DNA from: OLB11 sp041392835
GTDB taxonomy: Bacteria; Bacteroidota; Bacteroidia; Chitinophagales; Chitinophagaceae
Assembly (NCBI GenBank): GCA_041392835.1
Contig: JAWKLF010000002.1
Coordinates: forward strand, 186,001 to 250,000
Length of the DNA stretch: 64,000 bases
Direction: 5' to 3'
The position numbers and the translations under genes are program-made. The notes under the pieces were generated by a model. The model did no database searches. It had not been told where the DNA came from and worked only from the letters and a program-made list of their open reading frames with translations. Shown here piece after piece: positions 36,442 to 44,379 of the stretch. Numbering within the stretch: the first letter of the stretch is position 1; each line of letters opens with the position of its first letter.

Positions 36442-37257
36442 TTATTTTTTTAATGGGCTGTTGGGTTCTTGTTGAAAATGTTGTAAAACTTTTTTATCCA
36501 TAAATGAAGGAAAAAATTTGTTGAGCCATACTGTTAAAACACCTTGCGAAGTCATAATTAATGTGCGTTTTCTTTTTTTGATGGCTTTGATTATTAAGTC
36601 AGCACAGGTTTCAGCAGACATTAATTTATCTTCGTTCAACGGAGTTTCGCCTTGGCTATGGCCTGTTGCACCTAGCGCCACCTGACGAATATTGGAAGCC
36701 ACAAAACCTGGAGACACCCACATCACATTGACTTTAGAAGGCAACATTTCGATACGAAGCGACTCTAAAAATCCTTGCAATGCAAATTTGGATGCGGAAT
36801 AACCAGTACGACACGGCAAACCTTTGTAGCCGGCTATGGAACTTATGCCAATTACACTTCCTTTGTTTTTAATAATGCTTGGCAGTGCGTATTTAGTACA
36901 ATAAACAGCACCCCAAAAATTGATATTCATGGATTGATGTAGCACGGATAAATCCAAATCTACAAACAATGCTCGCATACTGATGCCAGCATTGTTAATG
37001 AGTATATCTATAGCCCCTTTACTATCTATAGCAAACTGCACAAAGGCTTTGCACTCCTGTTCTTGGCTCACATCGGCTTTAAATGTGTAGAGATTAGCAT
37101 GAGGATGCTGCTCAATCAGAGAATTCAGGTTGTCTTGATTGCGAGCACAAACAAATACATAGGCTCCATAGTCTAAAAGCTGTATGGCTAAAGCTTTTCC
37201 GATGCCAGAGGAGGCCCCCGTTATTAGAACTACTTTTTGCTGATAATAATCTTGCAT
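36442..37257 (-). CDS. Short-chain dehydrogenase/reductase
   Basis: Classical SDR of 271 residues: NAD(P) loop TGASSGIGKALA near residue 14, NNAG near 90, catalytic Ser in SSIAGYKG and Tyr/Lys in YSASKFALQGF. The C-terminal end is basic and hydrophobic (KRKRTLIMTSQGVLTVWLNKFFPSF), similar to membrane-associated DltE/YqjQ-like SDRs. Substrate unknown. A TATTTTTG box (37265-37272) ends seven bases before the ATG, and the gene opens the operon leading to lpxH. It is divergent from tRNA-Lys. Confidence 0.9.
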   Translation of the reverse strand: MQDYYQQKVVLITGASSGIGKALAIQLLDYGAYVFVCARNQDNLNSLIEQHPHANLYTFKADVSQEQECKAFVQFAIDSKGAIDILINNAGISMRALFVDLDLSVLHQSMNINFWGAVYCTKYALPSIIKNKGSVIGISSIAGYKGLPCRTGYSASKFALQGFLESLRIEMLPSKVNVMWVSPGFVASNIRQVALGATGHSQGETPLNEDKLMSAETCADLIIKAIKKRKRTLIMTSQGVLTVWLNKFFPSFMDKKVLQHFQQEPNSPLKK

Positions 37258-37264
37258 ATCGGAG

Positions 37265-37272
37265 CAAAAATA
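37265..37272 (-). promoter_or_regulatory. -7 promoter box of the SDR-lpxH operon
   Basis: TATTTTTG on the minus strand, seven bases ahead of the ATG at 37257. It shares the intergenic region with the tRNA-Lys promoter. Confidence 0.5.
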
Positions 37273-37286
37273 GTTTATGAAATTGG

Positions 37287-37317
37287 TTTGGTACTTAATA
37301 AAATTTTCCTACATTTG
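37287..37317 (+). promoter_or_regulatory. Promoter of tRNA-Lys
   Basis: TTTG (37287-37290), 19 bases, TACATTTG (37310-37317): a perfect match to the Bacteroidota sigma-A promoter with optimum spacing, 46 bases before the mature tRNA. Confidence 0.8.
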
Positions 37318-37363
37318 CACTCCTTTTGATAGAGAAATAACACTATTTCGACTTTAAAGGTAA

Positions 37364-37436
37364 GATTCCGTAGCTCAGTTGGTAGAGCAATACACTTTTA
37401 ATGTATGGGCCCTGGGTTCGAGTCCCAGCGGGATCA
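37364..37436 (+). tRNA. tRNA-Lys (TTT)
   Basis: Folds fully: acceptor GATTCCG/CGGGATC (with a T-G pair), D-arm GCTC/GAGC, anticodon arm ATACA-CTTTTAA-TGTAT, T-arm CTGGG/CCCAG, discriminator A. Anticodon TTT reads Lys codons. CCA is not encoded. A promoter and terminator make it a single-gene unit. Confidence 0.97.
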
Positions 37437-37440
37437 CAGG

Positions 37441-37481
37441 ATGGGATTTTTCAAGTTTTTCTTGAAAAATCCCATTTTTAG
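37441..37481 (+). terminator. Terminator of tRNA-Lys
   Basis: A perfect 15-base stem, atgggatttttcaag with cttgaaaaatcccat, loop of five T, then five T. It starts four bases after the tRNA. Confidence 0.9.
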
Positions 37482-37597
37482 TTGAAGCAAAACCCCTTGC
37501 CTGTGGGCTTATTAGCATAAGTACAGGCTTGATAAAAGTAAAGTTACTTTTATACATCTCCACTGTCAAGCTATAAAAAACCAGCACTAACACCCTA

Positions 37598-38332
37598 CTA
37601 TGAAGTCAACCACTTTTTAAATAATGATGATTTTTCTGTACTAATTACAATGTCATCAGAATAATTAGGATTTAGCTTAATTAGTATTTTAGATTTGTCT
37701 GTTGTTTTAATATCCACTATAGCATTTTTGTGTGCTATTAGTTGCCTGTTTATTCTAAAAAAAATTGTGGGGTTGAGCTCTTCTTGAATTTTATCTAAAG
37801 AGGTGTACGTTGGGAATACTTGTCCCTTTGTATTGCAGTAGTATGTTACTTTTTCTTTTGAATAGATGTAAGCAATTTCATCCATAGCCAATGGAATTAT
37901 TTTTTGACCCAGTTTAATCACCATATGGCTTTTATACGTTTGAGAAAAATCACCTGTTGAATTTGCCACTTGATTAATATGAAATCTTTCAAATTTTTGA
38001 AAAGCCAATTCTAATAAATCTTTTTTGATAGGCTTTAATAAGTAATCTACACTATTTACTTTAAAAGCATCTATAGCAAATTGATCGTAGGCTGTTGTGA
38101 AAATTATGGGAGAGTCTATACTTATGTGTTTAAATATTTCAAAGCTATTCCCATCTGAAATTTCTATATCCAGAAAGAGCAAATCGGGCTGTTTATTTTC
38201 TTTAAACCACGCTATGGTAGAAGAAATACTATCGGTATGTTCAATACTGATTGGTTTAGGACTAATTTCTTCTACCATTTTTTTTAGCCTTATAAAAGCC
38301 AAAACCTCATCTTCTACTATTAGTATTTTCAT
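37598..38332 (-). CDS. LytTR-family response regulator
   Basis: A 244-residue two-component regulator. The receiver domain has the acidic pair in IVEDE, phospho-acceptor Asp55 in LLFLDIEIS, Thr in IIFTTAYDQFA and Lys in DYLLKPIKK. The C-terminal LytTR DNA-binding domain (about 130-244) contains MDEIAYIYSKEKVTYYC and FFRINRQLIAHKNAI. Its ATG overlaps the stop of the sensor kinase gene (ATGA), so the two are translationally coupled. Likely targets are the adjoining yceI and the locus at 41.8-45.3 kb, by neighbourhood only. Confidence 0.95.
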   Translation of the reverse strand: MKILIVEDEVLAFIRLKKMVEEISPKPISIEHTDSISSTIAWFKENKQPDLLFLDIEISDGNSFEIFKHISIDSPIIFTTAYDQFAIDAFKVNSVDYLLKPIKKDLLELAFQKFERFHINQVANSTGDFSQTYKSHMVIKLGQKIIPLAMDEIAYIYSKEKVTYYCNTKGQVFPTYTSLDKIQEELNPTIFFRINRQLIAHKNAIVDIKTTDKSKILIKLNPNYSDDIVISTEKSSLFKKWLTS

Positions 38333-41082
38333 TTTATTAATAAGGGTATTTTTACTATGAAATATTCTTTGTTGTTTTCTATTACCACCTGCTGATTCGT
38401 AATATTTAGATATCGTTTTTGTATATTTTGCAATCCAATTTTTTCGCTCTCTACAGTAGTCAACTTTTTATTGATATTATTTTTTACTATTAAATATTCG
38501 TTTTCTATCGTAACTTCTATACATAATTTGTTACTTTTATTAATAGTGTTATGCTTTATGGCATTTTCGGCCAAAAGTTGCAAAGTGAGCGGACATAGTA
38601 AATAATAATCTTTCTTAAAATTACCTACATGAATTTCAAGATTGTCACCAAGATTCACTTGATGAAGTTTTATAAAATCATGCATAGTATGTAGTTCATC
38701 TTCTAATAAAATAACATCTTTATCTTTTGTTGAAAGTATATTTCTGTATAAATTACTCAATAAATTTGTGTACTCTAATGCTTGCTCCTTATCGTTTTCT
38801 ATTATTTGTAATAAAGAATTAAAACTATTAAATAAAAAATGAGGGTTTACTTGCGATTTTAATGCGTCAAACTCGGCTAATTGTTTCTGCTGCTCAATTT
38901 CGTTTAGCATAGTTGCTTGTTTTATTCTATATCTTATAATGCTACGTATTAAAATATACATTCCAACTCCAAACAACAACCAAAACCAGATATGCTTCCA
39001 AAATGGTTTTTTAATTTCAAAATCATAATGGACCTCATCCGGAAATTGGAATGATGGATTATTTGAAATCTGATACAATAATGTGTATTTACCATGCCCT
39101 AGCATATTAAATAATATTAAATTGTCTTTTGTTTCTACCCACTCATTATTATATCCTATCAATTTGTACCGAGCGTATATAGGAATGGTTGGATTGTTAT
39201 ATTGATAACTTAAACGAAACACAAAATTATTTTCTTGATGGTTGAATACATTTTGATTAGTATGTACAAGTTTATTATTACATAAGATTTTAGTAAGCTT
39301 TGCATGGGCAGCTATGTTTTTATTGTTGCTTATGTGAGGAATAGACAAGATTCCATTATCGCAGCCTATCAAAAATGTATTTTGCCAATTGGTTACAGAA
39401 TTTAATTCCGTGTTGTAAGCAATGGGATAATTATAAAATGTAGTTTGAAAATTTTTTGAATTTAAAAGGGTACAACTACTATCGTGTAAAATAATTGCAT
39501 AATCTAAATACGTACATATACCTAAAATATGATTGTGGTACAAGCCACTATTTTCATTTAAGTTAAAAAGTTTATTTTCTTTAAGTACATAAAGGCCTTC
39601 CTTATCTGACCCGAAAAACAAATTACCTTGATTGTCCTCATCTATAGAGTAAAAACTCTTTGATTTTATAAACTGGTTTGGATTGAATGATCTCAATTGG
39701 TTATTTTCTATAAGCATCAGCCCTTTGCCTTCGGTTGCAAGCCAAACTCTATTTTTAGTATCCATTTTTATTTGATATACATAACTTCTTTTAATGTTGT
39801 ATTTATCTTCAATAGAAACAAATTTTATATCATTATCAAATGTAGAATCGGATTGCCAAGCACCATTAAGTGTACTTATATATAGTGCACTTTTATTTCC
39901 AGTTATAGACAAAATACCCGCACTACTTATACTATTATCTAATTTTATTTGTTTGTAGCCACCCGAGGGTATATGATATCGAAACAAGCCATCGCCCATA
40001 GTACCAATCCATAATATGGTATCATTTTGCAAAAAGAACGAAGTGATGTCTATGTGTTTATTAGCACTTGTTATATGCTTAAAATCAAATTTGTTAGTTT
40101 TATTAGTAGAAAGCAGGCCTCTATCTGGAGTTAGAAAAAGAGTTTCTCCGTTCGAAAAAATACTATGCACATTTTTAATATTAGGGAATCCTTGAATAGC
40201 ATACTCACTCGCTTTTTGAGATGAAAACTCAAGCTCTTTTGATTTAAGAAACCAAATATTATTTTCTGAATCTGTAATAGAATTTATGTAATTTCCTTTT
40301 GAAAGCAGACTGCAATTTGTAATATCATATATACCTACAGCTGTAGCAACTTTACTTTTAGATATGTAATTGATATTCTCATGCAATGTACATCGCAAAA
40401 TAGTTTTTAATAGTGCCAAATTACATTGGTACACATATCCTAATGATGTGCCAAACAAAAATTCTTCATTACTAATAACACATATAGAAGTTACAATAGG
40501 GTCTTCAATTTCATTTGCCAATACCACTGTACGTATGGCATTATCTTTAGGATTTAGCATATTGATACCATTATCCGTTGCTATTAAAAATTTATCATTT
40601 AGTTGCTTAATGTCATTTATATAATCATCCATTAAACTATTTGTAGTATTCAGCTTTATTTTTTTTCCATCTTGAATTATGTACAAACCACTACCCTTTG
40701 TTCCTATTATAATTTTTTTGTCAAAAGTTACTATAGACGAAATTTGTGTTTCGCATTTTGCTAAAAGTATTCGTTTATCATCAGCATACAAAAAAACTTC
40801 GCCTTGTTGAGTGCCAACATAGAGCTGGTTTTTTACTGAGAATAAAGAAGTGATATTTGTGCCATCAAATGAAGAAATTTTTTTCAATTCTCTTTCTTCA
40901 TATTGTAGCAAGCCATTCACAGTGCCAATAAATATTGTATTTGAAGATGTACTTAAAAAACAAGTGGCTTTTGATTCAAATGTAAATGATTTTGCAAGTA
41001 CATCTTTACAAATAAAAAGTAACAACGCAAAAAGTACTACATGCTTTTGGTGTATAATATGTTTTACGAAATGTGAAGGCAT
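38329..41082 (-). CDS. Sensor histidine kinase with periplasmic two-component regulator propeller (LytS-like kinase core)
   Basis: A 917-residue sensor: signal anchor (residues 1-31), a long propeller sensor of repeated blades (for example TILWIGTMGDGLFRYHI, RVWLATEGKGLMLIENN, NLFFGSDKEGLYVL), a Y_Y_Y-type domain (about 635-695), one membrane helix (IWFWLLFGVGMYILIRSII), a coiled coil and a His_kinase domain with phospho-acceptor His748 in NPHFLFNS. The ATP-binding part has LLAENAIKHN but ends soon after, as in LytS-type kinases. Propeller sensors of this kind bind ligands in the periplasm. It starts one base inside the end of yceI (TAATG) and overlaps the regulator gene. Confidence 0.93.
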   Translation of the reverse strand: MPSHFVKHIIHQKHVVLFALLLFICKDVLAKSFTFESKATCFLSTSSNTIFIGTVNGLLQYEERELKKISSFDGTNITSLFSVKNQLYVGTQQGEVFLYADDKRILLAKCETQISSIVTFDKKIIIGTKGSGLYIIQDGKKIKLNTTNSLMDDYINDIKQLNDKFLIATDNGINMLNPKDNAIRTVVLANEIEDPIVTSICVISNEEFLFGTSLGYVYQCNLALLKTILRCTLHENINYISKSKVATAVGIYDITNCSLLSKGNYINSITDSENNIWFLKSKELEFSSQKASEYAIQGFPNIKNVHSIFSNGETLFLTPDRGLLSTNKTNKFDFKHITSANKHIDITSFFLQNDTILWIGTMGDGLFRYHIPSGGYKQIKLDNSISSAGILSITGNKSALYISTLNGAWQSDSTFDNDIKFVSIEDKYNIKRSYVYQIKMDTKNRVWLATEGKGLMLIENNQLRSFNPNQFIKSKSFYSIDEDNQGNLFFGSDKEGLYVLKENKLFNLNENSGLYHNHILGICTYLDYAIILHDSSCTLLNSKNFQTTFYNYPIAYNTELNSVTNWQNTFLIGCDNGILSIPHISNNKNIAAHAKLTKILCNNKLVHTNQNVFNHQENNFVFRLSYQYNNPTIPIYARYKLIGYNNEWVETKDNLILFNMLGHGKYTLLYQISNNPSFQFPDEVHYDFEIKKPFWKHIWFWLLFGVGMYILIRSIIRYRIKQATMLNEIEQQKQLAEFDALKSQVNPHFLFNSFNSLLQIIENDKEQALEYTNLLSNLYRNILSTKDKDVILLEDELHTMHDFIKLHQVNLGDNLEIHVGNFKKDYYLLCPLTLQLLAENAIKHNTINKSNKLCIEVTIENEYLIVKNNINKKLTTVESEKIGLQNIQKRYLNITNQQVVIENNKEYFIVKIPLLIK

Positions 41083-41621
41083 TATGATTTTAGGGTAGCA
41101 TTGAATTTTACCTTTATGTTTTCTGCTATTTTTTTATTTACAATTTTTGGTATACTAATATTATACTCAGCAAGGTTCAATTCAAAGTCTGCATTTATAA
41201 TAATTTCATTTTCGTTTAGCACCTGCACAATGCATAATATAGTTTTATCTTGTGTAATGCCATGCAGTGTGAATTTGCCTTTTGCTCTAACCGTATATCG
41301 TCCTTTAGTTAAACAATCTAGTGGTTCAATTATTTTTCCAACAAATTTTGCTTCGGGATATTTTTGAGTCTCTAAGTAATTTTCGTTGTAATGATCGGTT
41401 TGCAAATCACCATTAAAACCCACAAAAGTGTTCATCAATATTGTAACAGCAAATTGCTTTTTATTTGGTTCGTATATCGCCTTGAATGTTCTTGTACTCG
41501 CACTTATTATTTCTAAAGGAGCATCAGATACAAAGGAAATACTTCCCTTCTGTAATTTCAAAAATTGTGCATTTGTATAAACACTAAAAAAAAGAGAAAG
41601 AAAAAAAATTAATGCACGCAT
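41082..41621 (-). CDS. YceI-family periplasmic protein (1)
   Basis: A 179-residue lipocalin-like beta-barrel with signal peptide MRALIFFLSLFFSVYTNAQ. Family marks are GSISFVSDAPLEIISA at the start, FNGDLQTDHYNENYLETQKYPEA in the middle and GKFTLHGITQDKTI and LAEYNISIPKIV near the end. YceI proteins bind isoprenoid chains such as polyprenyl-quinones. First gene of the yceI-kinase-regulator operon. A TATTTTTG box (41647-41654) with TTG 23 bases upstream lies 25 bases ahead. It is a clear paralogue of the YceI at 43824. Confidence 0.93.
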   Translation of the reverse strand: MRALIFFLSLFFSVYTNAQFLKLQKGSISFVSDAPLEIISASTRTFKAIYEPNKKQFAVTILMNTFVGFNGDLQTDHYNENYLETQKYPEAKFVGKIIEPLDCLTKGRYTVRAKGKFTLHGITQDKTILCIVQVLNENEIIINADFELNLAEYNISIPKIVNKKIAENIKVKFNATLKS

Positions 41622-41646
41622 ATCTATTAAAATTTAATTACATTTT

Positions 41647-41680
41647 CAAAAATACAGAATAAATTAACGTATTCATCCAA
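41647..41680 (-). promoter_or_regulatory. Promoter of the yceI-kinase-regulator operon
   Basis: Minus strand: TTG (41680-41678), 23 bases, TATTTTTG (41654-41647). The start codon follows 25 bases later. Confidence 0.55.
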
Positions 41681-41789
41681 TGTTTTTTCGGTTTCGTTTA
41701 ACAGCAACATGCTAGTAATTAATATGCAAGCTATGTTTGTTTTGCAATTAGCTAATGCAACAAATAATTAATTTTTTTCACAAAAGCCC

Positions 41790-41807
41790 CATGCAGGTTA
41801 TTGCATG
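41790..41807. promoter_or_regulatory. Short palindrome before the lipoprotein gene
   Basis: catgca-N6-tgcatg, ten bases ahead of the ATG at 41818 and in the gap between the divergent yceI operon and lipoprotein gene. A possible regulator site; no binding evidence. Confidence 0.35.
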
Positions 41808-41817
41808 ATTTAAAAAA

Positions 41818-42312
41818 ATGAGTACTAATAAAAAAACAATTATTAATTTTATCGCAGTTATCTGCATTGCTATCACAACAGTATCTTGTAGCAAAAATTC
41901 AAGTTTTTTAAATCCTTCTAGTGACGACTCTATTTCTATAGAAGATAACTTGAATAAAAATACTACGAGCTCAAACGTAGCTACTATAGCAGTAAATCCT
42001 TCCCTTTTACCTGGCACTTGGACAGTATCGTATTACTTTGATAAAACTAATAAAACCGCAAGATTTGCTGGCTACACTATCACTATGAATGCAAATGGTA
42101 CTGTATCTGCTACCCAAGCATCTACAACTACAAATGGAACTTGGACTACAAATGCGTCAAAATCAAAATTGTATTTTGCATTTACTGGCGTTAAATTATT
42201 AGAAGAAATTAGCGAAGATTGGAAAATCATTTCTCAAACAAGCAGTAAACTAGAACTCGTAAATATAAGTGGTGGTAATGGAGGCACAGATTACCTTACT
42301 TTAATTAAGTAG
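41818..42312 (+). CDS. Lipoprotein with lipocalin-like domain
   Basis: A 164-residue lipoprotein: the signal ends AITTVSC with the lipidated Cys at about 24, followed by a Ser/Asn-rich linker (residues 25-60) and a compact beta-rich domain starting LLPGTWTVSYYFDKTNK and ending NGGTDYLTLIK. The LxGTWxV opening resembles lipocalin-like domains of Bacteroidota lipoproteins. Function unknown. It is divergent from the yceI-kinase operon and followed by a strong terminator that doubles as the end of a small inverted-repeat element. Confidence 0.75.
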   Translation: MSTNKKTIINFIAVICIAITTVSCSKNSSFLNPSSDDSISIEDNLNKNTTSSNVATIAVNPSLLPGTWTVSYYFDKTNKTARFAGYTITMNANGTVSATQASTTTNGTWTTNASKSKLYFAFTGVKLLEEISEDWKIISQTSSKLELVNISGGNGGTDYLTLIK

Positions 42313-42329
42313 TTCAATTTTATCAAAAC

Positions 42330-42366
42330 AAAAGAGGCTGTCCAAAAAGCATTGGCAGCCTCTTTT
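42330..42366 (+). terminator. Terminator after the lipoprotein gene
   Basis: aaaagaggctg pairs with cagcctctttt (loop with an inner cca/tgg pair), then T. It starts 17 bases after the stop codon. The left arm is part of the inverted-repeat element, so the gene may have borrowed its terminator from it. The rest of the gap to 42659 holds only the promoter of the next gene. Confidence 0.7.
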
Positions 42367-42446
42367 TTATTCGGGTAGGTATCGGAAATAATTTTCAAAT
42401 ACTGAGACCTCAAGCAGTTCAAACCCCTTTTTAGACAGACTCTTTT
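42330..42446. mobile_element. MITE-like remnant with insertion-sequence-type terminal inverted repeats
   Basis: Left end aaaagaggctgtccaaaaag (42330-42349) and the reverse complement of the right end (42427-42446) agree in 18 of 20 bases. GAGGCTGTC...AAAAAG is the style of several insertion-sequence ends. Only about 77 bases lie between, so no transposase is left. No target duplication is obvious. Its left end also forms a hairpin (next entry). Confidence 0.6.
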
Positions 42447-42624
42447 TCTATACTCAAAGTTACACAATACAATCTACCTTAAACACTTTAAGAAAATATT
42501 CAATATGGACTGGGCATATTTTGTAGTAATCCCATTGTAGCAATAAAAATAAAAAAACTCCATTCTATATTAGAGATAGAATTGCTGGTTCATCCATTAA
42601 AATTTCGGTTTCATCCAAACTAAT

Positions 42625-42655
42625 TTTGATAAAAAAACCTTAGATAATATGTTTG
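42625..42655 (+). promoter_or_regulatory. Promoter of the cytochrome-like lipoprotein gene
   Basis: TTTG (42625-42628), 19 bases, TATGTTTG (42648-42655): full consensus. The ATG at 42660 comes four bases later, so the transcript is probably leaderless. Confidence 0.75.
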
Positions 42656-42659
42656 CTCT

Positions 42660-43373
42660 ATGAAACAGTCACTTTTAATAATATTTGTCAGTTTATCTAT
42701 CATGGCAAGTTGTATACATGAAACTATACAACCAAACAATAGTAATAATAACACTAACAATCCTATAGATACCACTAACAACAATCAAAATCCTTGTAGT
42801 CCTGACACCGTTTATTTTAAAAATGAAATACTTCCAATTATTCTTTCCAATTGCACTATGAGTGGATGCCACAATAGCAACGACAATGCAGATGGCGTGA
42901 CACTTGTTGACTATAATTCTATTAAAAATGATGGTGATGTATCACCATTCAATCCTAACAGTAGCGAACTGTATGTAGTACTTATTGAAAATAATATTAG
43001 CAAACGTATGCCATACAATCTTCCTCCTTTGTCTGCTACTGACATAGCTAAAATAAAAAAATGGATAGAACAAGGTGCTCTTAATAACGAATGTACAGAC
43101 TGTGACACATCTGGCACTATGACCTATACTAATCATATAGCACCCATACTACAAACAAATTGCAATGGATGCCATAATGCAAGCAATCCATCGGCTGGCA
43201 TAGATGTTAGTACATACAATAGTTTATCTATTATAGTTAATAATGGGAAATTAAATGGTGCCATAAATCATCTTAGTGGCTTTTCGCCCATGCCTAAAAA
43301 CGCTCAAAAAATGAGTGACTGCAATATTGCAAAAATTACAAAATGGATAAATAATGGCGCTCCAAACAATTAA
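42660..43373 (+). CDS. Lipoprotein with two cytochrome-c-like domains, one with a CX4CH motif
   Basis: A 237-residue lipoprotein (signal ends IMASC, Cys18) followed by an Asn/Thr linker and two repeats of a short cytochrome-c-like domain. The first has C65-TMSG-C70-H71 (CX4CH), with a candidate axial Met117 in KRMP; the second has the normal C168-NG-C171-H172 with Met211 in FSPMP. Each ends in KKWIEQGALNN or TKWINNGAPNN, typical of small Bacteroidota and planctomycete cytochrome c domains. Likely an envelope electron carrier. CX4CH binding of haem is unproven here. It overlaps the next gene by 20 bases. Confidence 0.85.
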   Translation: MKQSLLIIFVSLSIMASCIHETIQPNNSNNNTNNPIDTTNNNQNPCSPDTVYFKNEILPIILSNCTMSGCHNSNDNADGVTLVDYNSIKNDGDVSPFNPNSSELYVVLIENNISKRMPYNLPPLSATDIAKIKKWIEQGALNNECTDCDTSGTMTYTNHIAPILQTNCNGCHNASNPSAGIDVSTYNSLSIIVNNGKLNGAINHLSGFSPMPKNAQKMSDCNIAKITKWINNGAPNN

Positions 43374-43737
43374 AAAATACATTCTATTTAGTTTTATTGT
43401 TCTTTCATTTTCTTCGTGCTACTACGACAAAGCTGAAGCGCTAAAAAAATTAGACAATACCGTTTGTGACACTTCAAATGTTTCCTTTAGTGGCAAAATA
43501 CATCCTATCATTTCTCAAAACTGTGTAAATGGTTGTCATACAGGAGCTAGTGCATCTGCTGGTATACCCTTAGACAATTACACGCAGATAGCAACCATAG
43601 CCAACAATGGTAAATTAGTTGGCGTAGTTTCACACGCCACAGGTTTTTCGCCTATGCCAAAAGGCGGAGCTAAACTTGGCGACTGCTCTATTTCGCTTAT
43701 TCAAGCTTGGATACAACAAGGCACTAAAAATAATTAG
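43354..43737 (+). CDS. Small cytochrome-c-like lipoprotein with a CX3CH motif
   Basis: A 127-residue lipoprotein; the signal ends LSFSSC (Cys22). One cytochrome-c-like domain similar to the second domain of the preceding protein, with C57-VNG-C61-H62 (CX3CH), a candidate axial Met101 in FSPMP, and the ending IQAWIQQGTKNN. It arose by duplication with its neighbour, judging by the shared KIHPIISQNC/HIAPILQTNC and GKLVGVVSH/GKLNGAINH phrases. It starts inside the previous gene, so the two are translationally coupled. Confidence 0.85.
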   Translation: MALQTIKKYILFSFIVLSFSSCYYDKAEALKKLDNTVCDTSNVSFSGKIHPIISQNCVNGCHTGASASAGIPLDNYTQIATIANNGKLVGVVSHATGFSPMPKGGAKLGDCSISLIQAWIQQGTKNN

Positions 43738-43823
43738 ATTTAAGAATCATTATTTTTTTAAAAAATCAATATAATATTCAATTTCACACGCGATCTTATT
43801 TACAATTAAAAAAATACATTCAC

Positions 43824-44369
43824 ATGAAAAAACTACTTTTAACCTTATCATTATTAAGCACTATTCATTTGGCAAATGCCGAAAAATTTTTTACAAAAAG
43901 CGCCAATATCACTTTTGATGCCAGTGGGCCACTGGAAAATATACATTCAAAAAATGGAAGTGTTGCCTTTTTATTGAATACCGAAACTGGCGATATACAA
44001 ACCTCTGCAGCAGTAAAATCGTTTGTTTTTGACAAACAACTAATGCAAGAGCATTTTAATGAAAACTATATGGAAAGTGAAAAGTTTTCTAAATCAACTT
44101 TTAAAGGCACTATAACAAACAATAGCGATATCAACTATAAAAAAGATGGTACTTATACTGCAAAAGTTTCTGGCAAACTAACTATGCATGGCGTAACACA
44201 AGACATAACAACTACAGCCAAAATCATAGTAAGCGGTGGCCGTGTTCAAGTAGAAGCTCAATTTAATATTAATTGCTCAGACTATGGTATAAGTATTCCA
44301 GGAGCAGTAAAAGAAAAAGTTTCCAATAAAGTAAAAATTTCTTTAAAAGGAAATTTAGAAAAAATGTAA
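43824..44369 (+). CDS. YceI-family periplasmic protein (2)
   Basis: A 181-residue protein with signal peptide MKKLLLTLSLLSTIHLANA and the YceI barrel marks: KSANITFDASGPLENIHS, LMQEHFNENYMESEKFSKS and KLTMHGVTQDITTTA, ending DYGISIPGAVKEKVS. It shares its plan and many phrases (HFNENYMES/HYNENYLET, LHGITQDK/MHGVTQDI) with the YceI at 41082, so the two are paralogues on opposite sides of the locus. It probably binds a polyprenyl or quinone-like lipid, in keeping with neighbouring cytochromes. It follows the small cytochrome gene by 86 bases and precedes the barrel gene by 10. Confidence 0.93.
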   Translation: MKKLLLTLSLLSTIHLANAEKFFTKSANITFDASGPLENIHSKNGSVAFLLNTETGDIQTSAAVKSFVFDKQLMQEHFNENYMESEKFSKSTFKGTITNNSDINYKKDGTYTAKVSGKLTMHGVTQDITTTAKIIVSGGRVQVEAQFNINCSDYGISIPGAVKEKVSNKVKISLKGNLEKM

Positions 44370-44379
44370 TTTAAACCCT

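Noticed and set aside
37375..37593. 72-residue minus-strand frame over tRNA-Lys
   Set aside because: It overlaps the tRNA and its terminator and has no protein-like features.
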